Below, piece by piece: positions 45,872 to 63,982 of a stretch of 64,000 nt of DNA. The notes under the pieces are model-generated. The model searched no databases. It was given only the letters and a program-made list of their open reading frames with translations, and was not told where the DNA came from. The stretch covers positions 561,456 to 625,455 of the forward strand of contig OZ038323.1 in the NCBI GenBank assembly GCA_964035795.1. Direction: 5' to 3'. Position 1 is the stretch's first letter, and the number at the start of each line of letters is the position of its first letter. This stretch comes from Pterobdella sp. o SKG-2022 (Eukaryota; Annelida; Clitellata; Hirudinida; Piscicolidae). The position numbers and the translations under genes are program-made.

Positions 45872-47335
45872 AAATCAAATAATTTCAACTAATTTATTTA
45901 TTTCAAGCAATCGAGCTTCACGAGATTAAGCAAGATCATTAAAAACGGGATTAAACTCCAAATAATAAAAGCAGCCACGCCATAGAACAAAAAGTGAAGC
46001 TATTTAAATAAAGAAAAAAAATTTTTTCACCACTTCCGGATAAACAGGAAACAAAACAGAAAATAAATAAATTTTGAAGAAAAATTGAAAAACAAAAGTT
46101 TTCAAAAAAAAAGAAAATAACTTACTAAACTAAATCGTTACGCATCGTTCTTGCCGCAGAGAAACAAGGAACGCCTCCCTCAGACTAAAATCGAAAAATT
46201 AGCTTCTGGGTCTGAATCTTCTCAAACTTATAATCTTAGTAGATTCCAAAACGGCATTCTTCTCATTCCTGGTTCTTCAGATTTATCAAAAAAGCAAAAG
46301 AAACAAATGGATGAGAAGAAAAGGAAGTTATTTACTGTTATTATTACGTTCTCGAAAAACCATGCTCAAGCAACAACACTAATGATTCGATTTAGTGCAG
46401 AAGTAACATCGGAAGTGAAAAAAAGTCAATATAGATTCTAATAAATTAGCTAACCAAAGAAGCTACATGCTAAAAAATAAAAGACTGACTGAAGCCGAAT
46501 AAGAAATTATCAAAGAGAAGGCTATAAGCGATGCAAGAAAAAGCTACAGCATATAAACTACTGGAAAGAGCATAGCAAAAATAACAAGAAGCAGTGGAAA
46601 CTTAAAAAAAAAAATAAAAAATAAAAAAATGATTAGGAATTATGATGGTGAATTCATAGAAATGGCTATGGATAATGAGTTTGAAGGTTATGAACAATGG
46701 GGGTGAAGGTGTAGGAATGGTTACTGACAAGGATGATAAATTCGTTGATAAGGTTCAACGTAAAGAAAACGAAAATGAGTTAATTTCTGATGTTGAGTTT
46801 AGAACAAACGAAACAAACATGATAAGCGTTGATCAAATGAAAAAAGAAATTACAGAATTTTGTTATGTCAATTAATACCGCTGTTATGTCTAAGAAGACA
46901 ATAGCTGACCCTGACTATTAGTTATTACTTTTTTTTAGAAACATTTTTTGCATCTTATTTTTATAGTATTTGAATAACTTTTTGTTTTTTTTTTTCATGA
47001 AGAATTTTTGATACATTTATTTTTAAAGTAAGCATATTCATATAATAATTAACTTTACTCATCTACGATATCACATAATTGCATAATAGTTACTTTACAA
47101 TATTTAATCTTCTTTAATATGTCCTTTCTTATTTATCTCAAAACTTTTTTATAATCACATTCTTTCACAATTCACTACTAATGATTTATAATAAGGTTGT
47201 ACTTATCGAAAATTTTAGTTTTTTAAAAATAAATGCATCAAAAATTTCTCATGGAAAATTGAATAACAAGTTATCTGTAATTTTCTTTTTTTATTTATTT
47301 ATTATTATTTTTTTATGATAATTCTTTTTTTGTTT
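45872..47335. other. AT-rich stretch without recognisable gene
   Basis: Short open frames occur at 46151-46441 (Lys/Ser-rich, 96 codons) and 46675-46875 (66 codons). Neither has recognisable motifs nor splice support. They could be remnants of a mobile-element accessory ORF. The rest is poly-A/T-rich. Confidence 0.5.
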
Positions 47336-47337
47336 TT

Positions 47338-47465
47338 CACGTCTTTTCTTTCCTTAAAATCTCACTTTTCAGAGCGCCCTCTTTGACCGCTTTTCTCCAT
47401 TTACTTAGGTCGGTGCAGAGGACTTCCCAGTTAGCTATATTAATGCCGCATGTTTCAAGGTCAAT
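47338..47465 (-). pseudogene. LINE reverse-transcriptase C-terminal scrap
   Basis: On the - strand DLETCGINIANWEVLCTDLS followed by KWRKAVKEGALKSE matches the conserved post-RT segment of RTE-type LINEs (DLK.CGI....WE..A.DR..WR..V..G). It differs from copies A and B and so represents another family. Only this fragment is visible. Confidence 0.6.
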
Positions 47466-47634
47466 GGAAAATCTGTACGAGTGGCTACTATTGAAAATTG
47501 GTACGAGCATGGACCAGAACCAATGACAGAAGGGCCTGGCTTCAATATACTGTGGGACTTCCCAATACACAGTAGCCAACCGTCTTGATATCGTGCTCAA
47601 AAACAGAACCGACAACACTTGCTAACTCATTGAC

Positions 47635-47795
47635 ATGAGTGTGCCTTCAGGTAAGAATGTGTCAGCGAAAGTATTTTTAAAACTGTCAAAATACAAAGAT
47701 TTGGAAATTGAGATCGCAAACATGTGGCACATGAAGGTGAAAACTATTCCAGTTGTAGTAGGTGCATTGGGAGTGATCAAAAAAAGTAGTAGTAG
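47635..47795 (+). pseudogene. Second scrap of the restriction-endonuclease-type LINE
   Basis: YKDLEIEIANMWHMKVKTIP followed by VVVGALGVIKK matches YQELFRELSRLWKVKTTVIPV of the element at 43985-45288, the segment after its endonuclease active site. The frame then enters an (AGT)n run encoding poly-Ser. Confidence 0.7.
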
Positions 47796-47849
47796 TAGTA
47801 GTAGTGCCTCCGATCTTCAGTTTTTGCTTGCTTGTTTCAACTGCGTGAG

Positions 47850-48060
47850 ATGGTTTGATGGACAGACGGATAAATAGATAGAGGAATGGATAAATGAATG
47901 GATAGATGGAGGGGTGGGTAAAATGATGAGTGGATAGATGTATGGAAGGAAGAATGGGAGAATGGATATACAGATGGACGGTTGGATTAATGTAATTATG
48001 GATGTTAAGATAAATGAATAAATGGATAGATAAATAGAAAAATTAATCTGAGAAAATACT
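47850..48060 (+). repeat. Degenerate GGATAGATGGATAAATGAATGG repeat
   Basis: Loose GGATAGATGGA and ATGGATAAATGAATGG units, similar in type to the array at 32460-33610 but much more diverged. Confidence 0.65.
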
Positions 48061-48177
48061 GATGGACACATTACCAGAAATGCAAAAAGCCATAATTAAT
48101 GAGGATGCATCGGTGTCAATGAAGTTCATTAGCGCAAATTGCAGGTCACTCAGTGTTGGTTGAATGCATGGGTATTC

Positions 48178-50135
48178 AACTGCACTTTATTCCACCCCAC
48201 TCCACATTCACCTGCACGTCATTTTTTGCACTCCACATCTACCTGCATTTCATTCCAACACACTCCACACTCACTTGCACCTTATTCTACCCCACTCCAC
48301 ATCTACCTGCACTTCATTCCTTTGCACTCCACATCCGCCTGCACCTCATTTCACCCCACTCCACATCCACCTGCACCTCATTCTTTTGCACTCCACCTTC
48401 ACTTGCACCTCATTCCACCACACTCCACATCCACCTGCACCTCATTCTACCCCCCTCCACATCCACCTGCACCTCATTCTACCCCATTCTACATCCATCT
48501 GCACCTCATTGCAACTTACTAAACATTCATCTGCACCTCATTCCACCACACTCCACATACACCTGCACCTCATTCCACCCCATTCCACATCCATCTGCAC
48601 CTCATTGCAACTTACTACACATTCATCTGCACCTCATTCCACCATACTTCACATCCACCTGCATCTCATTCCACTCCATTCCACATCCATCTGTACCTCA
48701 TTCCACCCCATTCCACATCAACCTGCACCTCATTCCACCCCATTCTACATCCATCTGCACCTCATTGCAACATACTACACATTCACCTGCATCTCATTCT
48801 ACCCCATTCCACATCCGCCTGCACCTCATTGCAACATACTACACATTCATCTGCACCTCATTCCACCACACTCCACATCCACCTGCATCTCATTCCACCA
48901 CATTCCACATCCACCTGCACCTCATTCCACCTCATTCCACATCCACCGGCACCTCATTCCACCCCATTCTACATCCATCTGCACCTCATTGCAACATACT
49001 ACACATTCACCTGCATCTCATTCCACCCCATTCCACATCCATCTGCACCTCATTGCAACTTACTACACATTCATCTGCACTTCATTCCACCACACTTCAC
49101 ATCCACCTGCATCTCATTCCACTCCATTCCACATCCACCTGCACCTCATTCCACCCCATTCCACATCCATCTGCACCTCATTCCACCCCATTCCACATCC
49201 ATCTGCACTTCATTGCAACATACTGCACATTTATCTGCACCTCATTCCACCACACTCCACATCCACCTGCATCTCATTCCACCACATTCCACCTCCACCT
49301 GCACCTCATTCCACATCCACCTGCACCTCATTCCACCCCATTCCACATCCATCTGCACTTCATTGCAACATACTGCACATTTATCTGCACCTCATTCCAC
49401 CACACTCCACATCCACCTGCATCTCATTCCACCACATTCCACCTCCACCTGCACCTCATTCCACATCCACCTGCACCTCATTCCACCCCATTCTACATCC
49501 ATCTGCACCTCATTGCAACATACTACACATTCACCTGCATCTCATTCCACCCCATTCCACATCCATCTGCACCTCATTGCAACATACTACACATTCATCT
49601 GCACCTCATTCCACCACACTCCACATCCACCTGCATCTCATTCCACCCCATTCCACATCCACCTGCACCTCATTCCACCCCATTCCACATCCATCTGCAC
49701 CTCATTCCACCCCATTCCACATCCATCTGCACTTCATTGCAACATACTGCACATTTATCTGCACCTCATTCCACCACACTCCACATCCACCTGCATCTCA
49801 TTCCACCACATTCCACCTCCACCTGCACCTCATTCCACATCCACCTGCACCTCATTCCACCCCATTCTACATCCATCTGCACCTCATTGCAACATACTAC
49901 ACATTCACCTGCATCTCATTCCACCCCATTCCACATCCATCTGCACCTCATTGCAACATACTACACATTCATCTGCACCTCATTCCACCACACTCCACAT
50001 CCACCTGCATCTCATTCCACCCCATTCCACATCCACCTGCACCTTATTGCAACATACTACATATCCATCTGCACCTTATTCCACCACACTCCATACGCAC
50101 CTGCACCTCATTTCATCCCACTCCACATCTACCTG
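48178..50135 (+). repeat. 32-bp minisatellite (CACCTCATTCCACCCCATTCCACATCCATCTG)
   Basis: About 60 units of 32 bases alternate between CCACCACACTCCACATCCACCT, CATTCCACATCCATCTG and CATTGCAACATACTACACATTC types, organised in higher-order blocks (about 190-220 bases). Three + frames are open for 435-706 codons. They encode the same 32-residue peptide, offset because 32 is not a multiple of three. It lies 450 bases upstream of the Tctex-1 gene start. Confidence 0.95.
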
Positions 50136-50256
50136 AATTATTTTTTGATAAAATGTAATATTAAAATTTTCCAATTTAAAAATTTTCTCTACTCCCACTC
50201 CACCATTATCATCTCTTCATTTTTTTTTATTCTTTTTTTCCATTTTTTGAACCTAC

Positions 50257-50540
50257 ATTTCAGCAGTTGTTGAATGTGAGAGCCGATACAATAAATTTTT
50301 CGATTAACATCCATGGTGGTCGCTAAAATCATCTCCAAGTGGTCCAGCAGTTCCAAAGCAGTCACCTGGTCAATATATTTTTTTAGAACTAAGATTTTTG
50401 AGCACATTTGAAAATTTGTTTTTGTCAATTATTCAACACTAAAAATGTTGACAACTGAGTGAAGCCATTTGTGAGACACCTGTTCCGTATCCATGGAAAC
50501 GTCACACGTTGTCATGCTGACCATCACATAACTCTTGAAA
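50257..50540 (-). other. Possible pair of minus-strand exons, unassigned
   Basis: 50480-50540 and 50257-50365 (minus) have CAG acceptors, GTGTCT and GTAGGT donors and compatible phase. Joined they read FKSYVMVSMTTCDVSMDTEQ followed by VTALELLDHLEMILATTMDV and IYCIGSHIQQLLK. The composition is protein-like, but no family is recognised and no further exons were found. Chance is a real alternative. Confidence 0.22.
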
Positions 50541-50588
50541 CTGTTTGATAGTAAAGGGAAATTTTCGGAGTTGAAATTTGTGTTTGTG

Positions 50589-53500
50589 ATGATGGCTAGT
50601 AACGAAGCTTCTTTGAAGATGTTTCCAGAAAAGAACATGCATGTAGAGAGCACCCTGGCAGAACTGAACCACCAGGCAAAAAATGGGGTGGAAGTGAAAG
50701 TGGTGAAGCGGAAGTCTTCACTCAGAAGATTGTCGATTCAGACCGAAGGAAGTCGTATCTCGAGAAGACAGTCCACCTCTTTCAGTCAGTTTCGTTCCAG
50801 ATTATTTCACATTTTAACCTCAAACAGTAGGCTTTTGAAAAGCAAAATATTCAAGAAGTCAGATACTTCAATAGTCCGGAAAAAAATTCATGACTGATTT
50901 ATAAATTTTTTCTTCAGCGACAAGAGCATCGAAGCAATTGAGGTTGCAAGCCTCAATTCTACAAGATTATGGCATACAAAACTAACAAAAAATGCCAAAG
51001 CTAAAGAGTTTTGAAGAGTAAGATACCAAATACTTTGAATGGATGAGACTGTCTCATGAGGCAGCATCACGTGGAACTCGAACTTAGAAGTGAAGTGAAA
51101 AATTCAGAGTAAAACACAAACAATGATGAAAATGAACTGAAGCTAAAAGTGAACCTATTAGAGGAGAGTGCTTATTGGTGAATTACTGACAACTGAGTCA
51201 AAAAGGTTTTATGATAAATTCTGGAAAGCTATTTCAAAGTGAGATCATCAAATCGAGGTCAGCGAAGCAGCTGAGAGGCAAGAAAATGTTTAATATGCAA
51301 AACCAGTAATGCACTACCATCAATATTTTTGATTTTAAAATTCTTTAAGATCCCGGTTCCTTCAAAATTCTGACAATTTTAGAACTTCAGAGTACTCAGC
51401 TTTTCAAAAGTCTACTGTATCCATTTAGTTCTCAAATTCAAAAATGTTCATGAGCAGTTAAGAGTTAAAAATCTCCCACATCATTATGCACAATATTATA
51501 ACACCACACCCTTCTCATCCCTTCTTCTCCACATTACTCCACATCTCTTCCCTCCTCTTCCACACCACTCCACATCTCCTTTTCTCTTCCCCACACCACT
51601 CCACATCCAATCCCTGCTCCTTCACACAACTCCACCTCTTTACCCCCCTTCTCCACACCACTCCACATCTCATCCCCCCTTCTCCACACCACTTCAAATT
51701 CTCTCCCCCCTCCTCCGCACCACTCCACATCTTTTCTCTCCTTCTCCATACTACTCCACATCACATCTCATCCCACCACATTATCCCACTTTTGCAGGAC
51801 GGCCAAGTCTCTTATACAGCCATCGTACGGACTTATCTCACCATTCAAAGTATCATAGTTGAATTTTTTTCTTCATTTCAAAATTCAGCCAATTATTAGG
51901 CATTTCAAGCTTTTGGTCTTTTAATTGCAACATTTGTTAGCATTGGATCACTTATCGGCAGCGAAGTGCCCAGCCTTTCAAAGACTTGACGATTGACAGA
52001 CCACTTCATCTGTGTAGCTCCAGCTTTTTCGAAAAACTTCTGAATAGGTCTCTGCAATAAAATAAGAAGTTTTCAGACGCATGTGGTGTCTCATGCCATC
52101 AACTTGTGCAATCAATAGTTGGCAGTCGTGTTGTCTTGCTAAGATCAGTTTGTGCATCCGTAAAATAAGATGAGCAGATGTGCTTTATTTTTCCAACAAA
52201 TGGACCATCATTGAAACCTTTGATTTCAATCAAAACTTCAATTAATTTTGGGAAAGTGAATTGAATCAATTGAATATTATTAGGTACCCCTTTTTATGAA
52301 TCGTCTGTCATTAATTTGTTTATAAAGAGCTTCAAAACAAGCTCTCAAATATGAAAAAAAGGTTCATCAGACTAAACAACAAGCACTAGAATCCTGCATC
52401 GATAAACTGGTCAGTAGATTTGGAGCATTTAGAACTTCAAACGAAAAACTTCCCGTGTCTTTCAAGAGGTTTGTATCCAGTTTGTGGTTACTACAGATCG
52501 AAACAGCATCACACCAGTGAGGTCATCCTATCAGTGAGGTCATCACATTAGTGAGGTCATCACATTAGTGAAGTCATCACATCAATGGGGTCATCCCATT
52601 AGTGAGGTCATCACATCAGTGAGGTCATCACATTAGTGAGGTCATCACATCAGTGAGGTCATCACATTATAATGTCATCCTATCAGTGAGGTCATCACAT
52701 TAGTGAGGTCATCACACCAGTGAGATCATCACACCAGTGAGGTCATCTTATCAGTGAGGTCATCAAATTAGTGAAGTCATCACATCAATGGGGTCATCCC
52801 ATTAGTGAGGTCATCACTTTAGTGAAGTCATCACATCAGTAGGGTCATCCCATTAGTGAGGTCATCTTAAGAGTGATGCCATCGCATTAGTGAAGTCATC
52901 TTATCAGTGAGATCATCACATTAGTGTGGTCATCACATTAGTGATGTCATCGCATTAGTGAGGTCATCTTATCAGTGAGGTCATCACATTAGTGTGGTTA
53001 TGCTTTCAGTGAGGTCATCTTAAGAGTAATGTCATGGCATTAAAATGTCATCCTATCAGTGAGGTTATCACATCAGTAGGGTCATCACAATAGTGAGGTC
53101 ATCACACCAGTGAGGTCATCTTATCAGTGAGGTCATCACATTAGTGAAGTCATCACATCAGTAGGGTCATCACATTATAATGTCATCCTATCAGTGAGGT
53201 CATCCCATTAGTGAGGTCATCTTAAGAGTGATGTCATTAGAATGTCATCCTATCAGTGAGGTCATCACATTAGTGTGGTTATGCTTTCAGTGGGGTTATC
53301 TTAAGAGTAATGTCATGGCATTAAAATGTCATCCTATCAGTGAGGTCATCCTTTCAGTATGCTCATCACATCAGTGAGGTTATCACATCAGTGAGGTCGT
53401 CACATCAGTGAGGTTATCACATCAGTGAGGTTATCACATCAGTGAGGTTATCACATCAGTGAGATCGTCACATCAGTGAGGTCATCACATTGGTGAAGTC

Positions 53501-55461
53501 ATCACATCAGTGATGTCATCACACCAGTGAGGTCAGCACAAGGGCAAACTCACATTAAAAACAACGATGAGCATGAGAGGCTTGGTACAGTTGCAACATC
53601 TTTGTTTTGTTTTCATCAAGGTACCTGCCTGTCATTATGTCCACTCGATGCAGTTGTGGCTGAACATTTCGCGCTTGCTCATTGATGATAAAGTTGAATT
53701 GACCTATTTTTGCTTTCTTTTTTCCGAAAAACCTTTTTTTGTTATGGCTGACTGGAAACTGCCAGACTTAATGACTATAAAGTTTGAATTTTTAAGCATT
53801 TCTTTTTTTTGTTCACAGAACCAAGGTTGAGAACACATACCAACTTCAACCCACCAGAACGCCCGATGTCTTCAAGATAGAGAAGGTTTGTTTTGTAATT
53901 GTGTGAGGTTCATGGTCACAATGAGCAGACTGCCAAACACCTACACTTTATGGCGTGTGTATTTGTTCAGCAGGTAATTTTGGTGCACCAATGTCCACCC
54001 CGATATAAAGAGCTTTTCAATGAACTTCCAACAACTCTGGTAGTTATGGAGGTGTTTGTTGGTGCATTTGTGGTAGCATGCTTCAGTGCCGCAAAGCTTG
54101 GCTAGCTTCCACGTGGTCAAACCTTTATCGTCAAGAAGGTCTCATAGACTTTCAACATTTCATGTTGAACTTTAAACATCCTCTCCATTGTGAACACCAA
54201 CTTGAATGCCTATATGAGCCTTGGTAGGTGTCCGTTACGAAGAAATCCACTAGACACAAACACATCATTTTATGACAAGCAATTTTTGTGTAAGTTCTGC
54301 TGGCGAAAAACTATGTTGTTCCACAAATTTCTTAAAACTTGCACTATTTACAATTTGTTCATTCTCATGCTCGACTTTTGCGGCTGTCTTGTATTATTGC
54401 AGTGGCCTGTTAAGCTCTGTTTTTTGGTTATAAATTATTTTAGTTATTTTTATTCACCATTTTTTCATCTCATGACATCACCCATCACCACACTACATCT
54501 CACCAGTTCACGTTTCACCACACCACATCCCACCACACATCACCACTTCATCTCCCACCACATCACCTCACATCCCACCACACATCACCATTTCACATCC
54601 CACCACACATCACCACCTCACATCCCAACACACATCACCACCACATCCCACCACACATCACCACTTCACATCCCACCACACATCACCACCTCACATCCCA
54701 CCACACACCCTCTTCACGCCCACGCAGACTCTAAAAGAACTTTTGCAAAAAAGTTTCTTCAAGGACACATCTTATATGAATTTTCCTGCCTGCACTAATC
54801 GACTTTTCAACAAACAACACAGCAATGGTGTCTTGGAATGGACAAAGAGGTCGGCATTCTTTCATATGAGAGTCAAAGTGCTTTGCAGCCTATTTCATTT
54901 TTTCTAACGCTTACACTTGCAGTAACATTTTTTATCGACTTCTCTTATATTTCCCATGAAAGGCTAACAGAAGAGGTCAAATCACGGATGAAAGAGTTCT
55001 ATTGTCCCAGATACAAAATCGTCTGCTTCGTTTTGATTGGTCAGAATCTAGGTCAATCTATCAAGTATGTTTTGATGCAAGATTATGAATCCATTATTGT
55101 GTTTTTAAATGATATGAATTGTGATGAGACTTCAACTTCTTTGAGCATCAACATCATAAAAATTTGTTTCATATGAAAGAAATATTAATAGTTAAGATGG
55201 AAGTAGTATCAATAGCCTAGTATCACTGCTGACAACCCTATTTGCTGGCACATGTGGGAAAATCTATACTTTTTATATTTAACTCAAATTTCTGCCGCAT
55301 GGCGCCCTTATGTTTCATTTTGCATTCAAACATTTGTCAATATGGTCAGGCTGGTGAGCAGGTGTTTGTTGGATGCCGCAGTAGATACGCATGTCAGTGC
55401 AAGTGTTCTGGTCAATGACCTCGTGGTTTCTGCTGTTGTTTTCTTCATGTATTGCCACTGA
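50589..55461 (+). CDS. Tctex-1 domain protein, dynein light chain (DYNLT) family
   Basis: Tctex-1 light chains are small dimeric subunits of cytoplasmic or axonemal dynein; the longer, N-terminally extended type (TCTEX1D) is mostly ciliary. Exons 50589-50784, 51798-51849, 53819-53885, 54728-54827, 54971-55064 and 55350-55461 join in phase throughout to give about 206 residues. The N-terminal 80 residues are basic and Ser/Arg-rich (KRKSSLRRLSIQTEGSR), as in TCTEX1D proteins. The domain follows: KVENTYQLQP, the helix TLKELLQKSFF, EEVKSRMKEFYCPRYKIVCF and VLIGQNLGQSIKLVSRCLLD (canonical RYKIV..V.IGQ..GQ....SRC.WD), then VNDLVVSAVVFFMYCH at the stop, the usual C-terminus. The conserved Trp after SRCL is Leu here. 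An in-frame ATG at 50535 would add 18 residues. Introns 1-3 carry large repeats. Confidence 0.9.
51505..51780 (+). repeat. CTTCTCCACACCACTCCACATCTC minisatellite before an acceptor
   Basis: About nine units of roughly 30 bases rich in C and T fill the last 290 bases of Tctex-1 intron 1 and end just before the acceptor TTTTGCAG at 51797. The pyrimidine-rich units could act as a long polypyrimidine tract. Confidence 0.88.
52505..53540 (+). repeat. GTGAGGTCATCACATTA minisatellite
   Basis: Dozens of 17-18-base units GTGAGGTCATCACAT(C/T)A with variants (GTCATCCTATCA, GTTATCACATCA) lie in Tctex-1 intron 2. Most carry an exact AGGTCA half-site. Multi-unit blocks recur, for example AGTAATGTCATGGCATTAAA at about 53025 and 53310. 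Confidence 0.94.
54475..54715 (+). repeat. CACATCCCACCACACATCACCACTT minisatellite before an acceptor
   Basis: Nine or ten units of about 23 bases run up to 12 bases before the acceptor CACGCAG of Tctex-1 exon 4. C/A-rich on the transcript. Confidence 0.9.
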
Positions 55462-55628
55462 TGTTGCATTTGAACTTCATATAACTCTTCAAATTATGAG
55501 AAATTTAAAAAAAGTGCTAAGATGAATCTTTTTAATGCTTCAAATGTTGAAATTTAAGACAACTAATTTGCAATTCTCAATGATTCATGATAAATTTGAA
55601 CTTATCGAAAAGTAAAGTTTTTGAAAAC

Positions 55629-55634
55629 AATAAA
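55629..55634 (+). terminator. Polyadenylation signal AATAAA for the Tctex-1 gene
   Basis: AATAAA lies 168 bases after the stop, the first exact copy downstream on the + strand. The interval 55462-55983 otherwise holds only AT-rich sequence between two convergent genes. Confidence 0.5.
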
Positions 55635-55983
55635 TGTATTTAAAATCACTCTCATATTGAATGTTGCAAAAATCAAATACTTTCCAAACATGCATGCAAC
55701 AAATCACAATTCAATCATTTTTAATGTTTAAAACGTTCATAAGAAAATTCAATCAGTTGGCACAGTAAGTTAGACCATCACTCCCAATACTTTTTTCCAA
55801 CCATACCACCCCAGTATGCTTCTTCAAGAAGCTTCCAGTGGTTGTGTGCACTAGGAACTGCTATTTGAGGCACTCTTACCAGCTCATTCACCGTTGGTCT
55901 GTAGTTGCTGTGTGGCGAGCATTGTACATGTCAAGAAACAAACCGTGCAAACTGAAACATCAAAAAATTTTGTCAGCAAAGAC

Positions 55984-62381
<6,398 letters not shown>

Positions 62382-62746
62382 TTTTACTAATTTTGAATGG
62401 GAATGATATTTATACAAAAAATTTGACATTTGTATCAGTTAAGCGATATGTCTTGATAACTTATCTGGAGAAGAATGGATATCGAAGAATTTTAATAAAA
62501 ACTGATTAGATATGAAGTATTTTTTAATTTAGTTTTATATATTCTTGATTTTGAACTAGGAAAATATTTGAAGTTTCTTCATTTTATGAAATTTATCAAA
62601 TATTTCAAAACTTTGTATAAACTTTTTATTGAATCACTACACCCTAAATATTTTATCGTCCTAACATCTTGTAAATTCAAACATGAGACGCTATTTAAAT
62701 TCTATTAAAGAATATTAGTTTGGGAATCAGCTAGAAAACGTTCAAA
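62382..62746. promoter_or_regulatory. Shared 365-bp intergenic region, candidate bidirectional promoter
   Basis: The M1 gene (minus) and the epimerase-like gene (plus) start 365 bp apart, head to head. On the minus strand TATAAATA lies at 62414-62407, only 26 bases before the M1 ATG, which would imply a very short leader. An inverted pair of GATA-factor sites (GATAA next to TTATC, 62455-62465) sits about 75 bases upstream of the M1 start. Otherwise AT-rich. Confidence 0.45.
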
Positions 62747-63951
62747 ATGTCTCAAGATGCCAAGCCAGTTATAGCAGTTCTTGGAGGTATGTAATGAAAA
62801 GTACTAAAATTTCTCACAATCTTAAATATTTTAAAAATAATTAATTGTAGGATGTGGCTTTATAGGAAGACATGTGGTAGACCATTTGATTCGTGATAAC
62901 ATAGCTAAAAAAGTCTACATTTCTTCATCATTTATTGTTTCAGTAGATACCCACTTGAAATTCCATTAATTTTTTGAAAAATGCATTTTCAGGTGGTAGT
63001 GGTGGACAAGAGGATTCCTGCCATGGCATGGCTTTCAAATAAGCATAAGGTGGAAAAACTGATATTTATTATAATGTTAAAACTTGAATAATTGAAAATG
63101 AATGAAATGGATTGAGCAGGAATCATTTAGCAAGGTTTCCTTCATGCAGGCCAACCTCATCAAACCACGTTCACTTTTTTTGTTTTTTTAATCATTTAAT
63201 ATATTCATTAAAATTTACCATTATCTGGAAATTGTTAACTTGATAGAACAGAAAAAATCAAATTGCAGAGTCTATAGCAAATGTCTTTGACAAACATCCG
63301 GATATAAAGCACATCATCAACTGTGCTGCGGAAACGAGGCCTGGACTCAACTCAGAGGTGATTGCCATACATTATAATTTGTTATAAGTTTTCAAGATCA
63401 AATGTCAATCAAATCTTTTTTATAGCTCATTTTTTTCACCAGGGGTTGGGCTAACTCAGAAAACTAAATTTACTCATTAGTCCCTATCAAAATTACATTG
63501 TTTAATGGGTTATCATCATCATTGACTCACAATTCAACTGTACCAACGTTTTTATTATGATGATATCGCATTGTAACCATCCTACAAAGATGCCTCACCC
63601 TTATTGTTCCTATCCCCTATCCGTTTGCACATCTGAACCCAGCAAATGCATGCAGATGATTTAAACAAGAAGTTTGTCTAGGAAAGATTTGAAGTGCTAA
63701 GTAAAAAAGCTTCTTACATGAATGTTGGAGCTAACTCTTTCACATGCTACTGGAGTTCACATTCTCGAATGCTGCTGAGTCGGAAGGATTCTTTTCATTT
63801 TACTCAAGATACTACTAACATTCCAACACCTGCACAGGTCTATAAAGAAGGAGTGTATGACATCACACGAAACTGTGGTCTGGAGAGTGAGAGGAGGGGA
63901 GTGGAGAGTTTCGTTGAAGTCTCTGATGCTGCCCTCAAGTACCTGCAAGAG
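62747..63951 (+). CDS. Extended SDR / NAD(P)-dependent epimerase-like protein (5' part)
   Basis: Exons 62747-62786, 62851-62912, 62993-63049, 63120-63168, 63269-63357 and 63838-63951 join in phase to about 137 residues: MSQDAKPVIAVLGGCGFIGR, HVVDHLI, VVVVDKRIPAM, SKVSFMQANLIKP, IKHIINCAAETRPG and EVYKEGVYDITRNC. The GGxGFIG glycine motif after the first strand, the acidic end of strand 2 (VVVVDKR) and the NCAAE after strand 4 are the Rossmann fold signature of extended short-chain dehydrogenases acting on nucleotide sugars or similar substrates. The catalytic YxxxK lies beyond the window. A donor (GAG|GTTTCT, followed by GT repeats) ends the last visible exon. The specific substrate cannot be assigned. 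Confidence 0.85.
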
Positions 63952-63955
63952 GTTT

Positions 63956-63982
63956 CTGTGTGTGTGTGTGTATGTGTGTTTT
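63956..63982 (+). repeat. Short (GT)n run next to a 5' splice site
   Basis: A TG run with one TATG interruption begins about five bases after the donor at 63952 of the epimerase-like gene. Confidence 0.8.

Noticed and set aside
48153..50273. Overlapping open frames of up to 706 codons
   Set aside because: Three frames of one 32-bp minisatellite encode the same peptide, so openness reflects unit composition, not selection.
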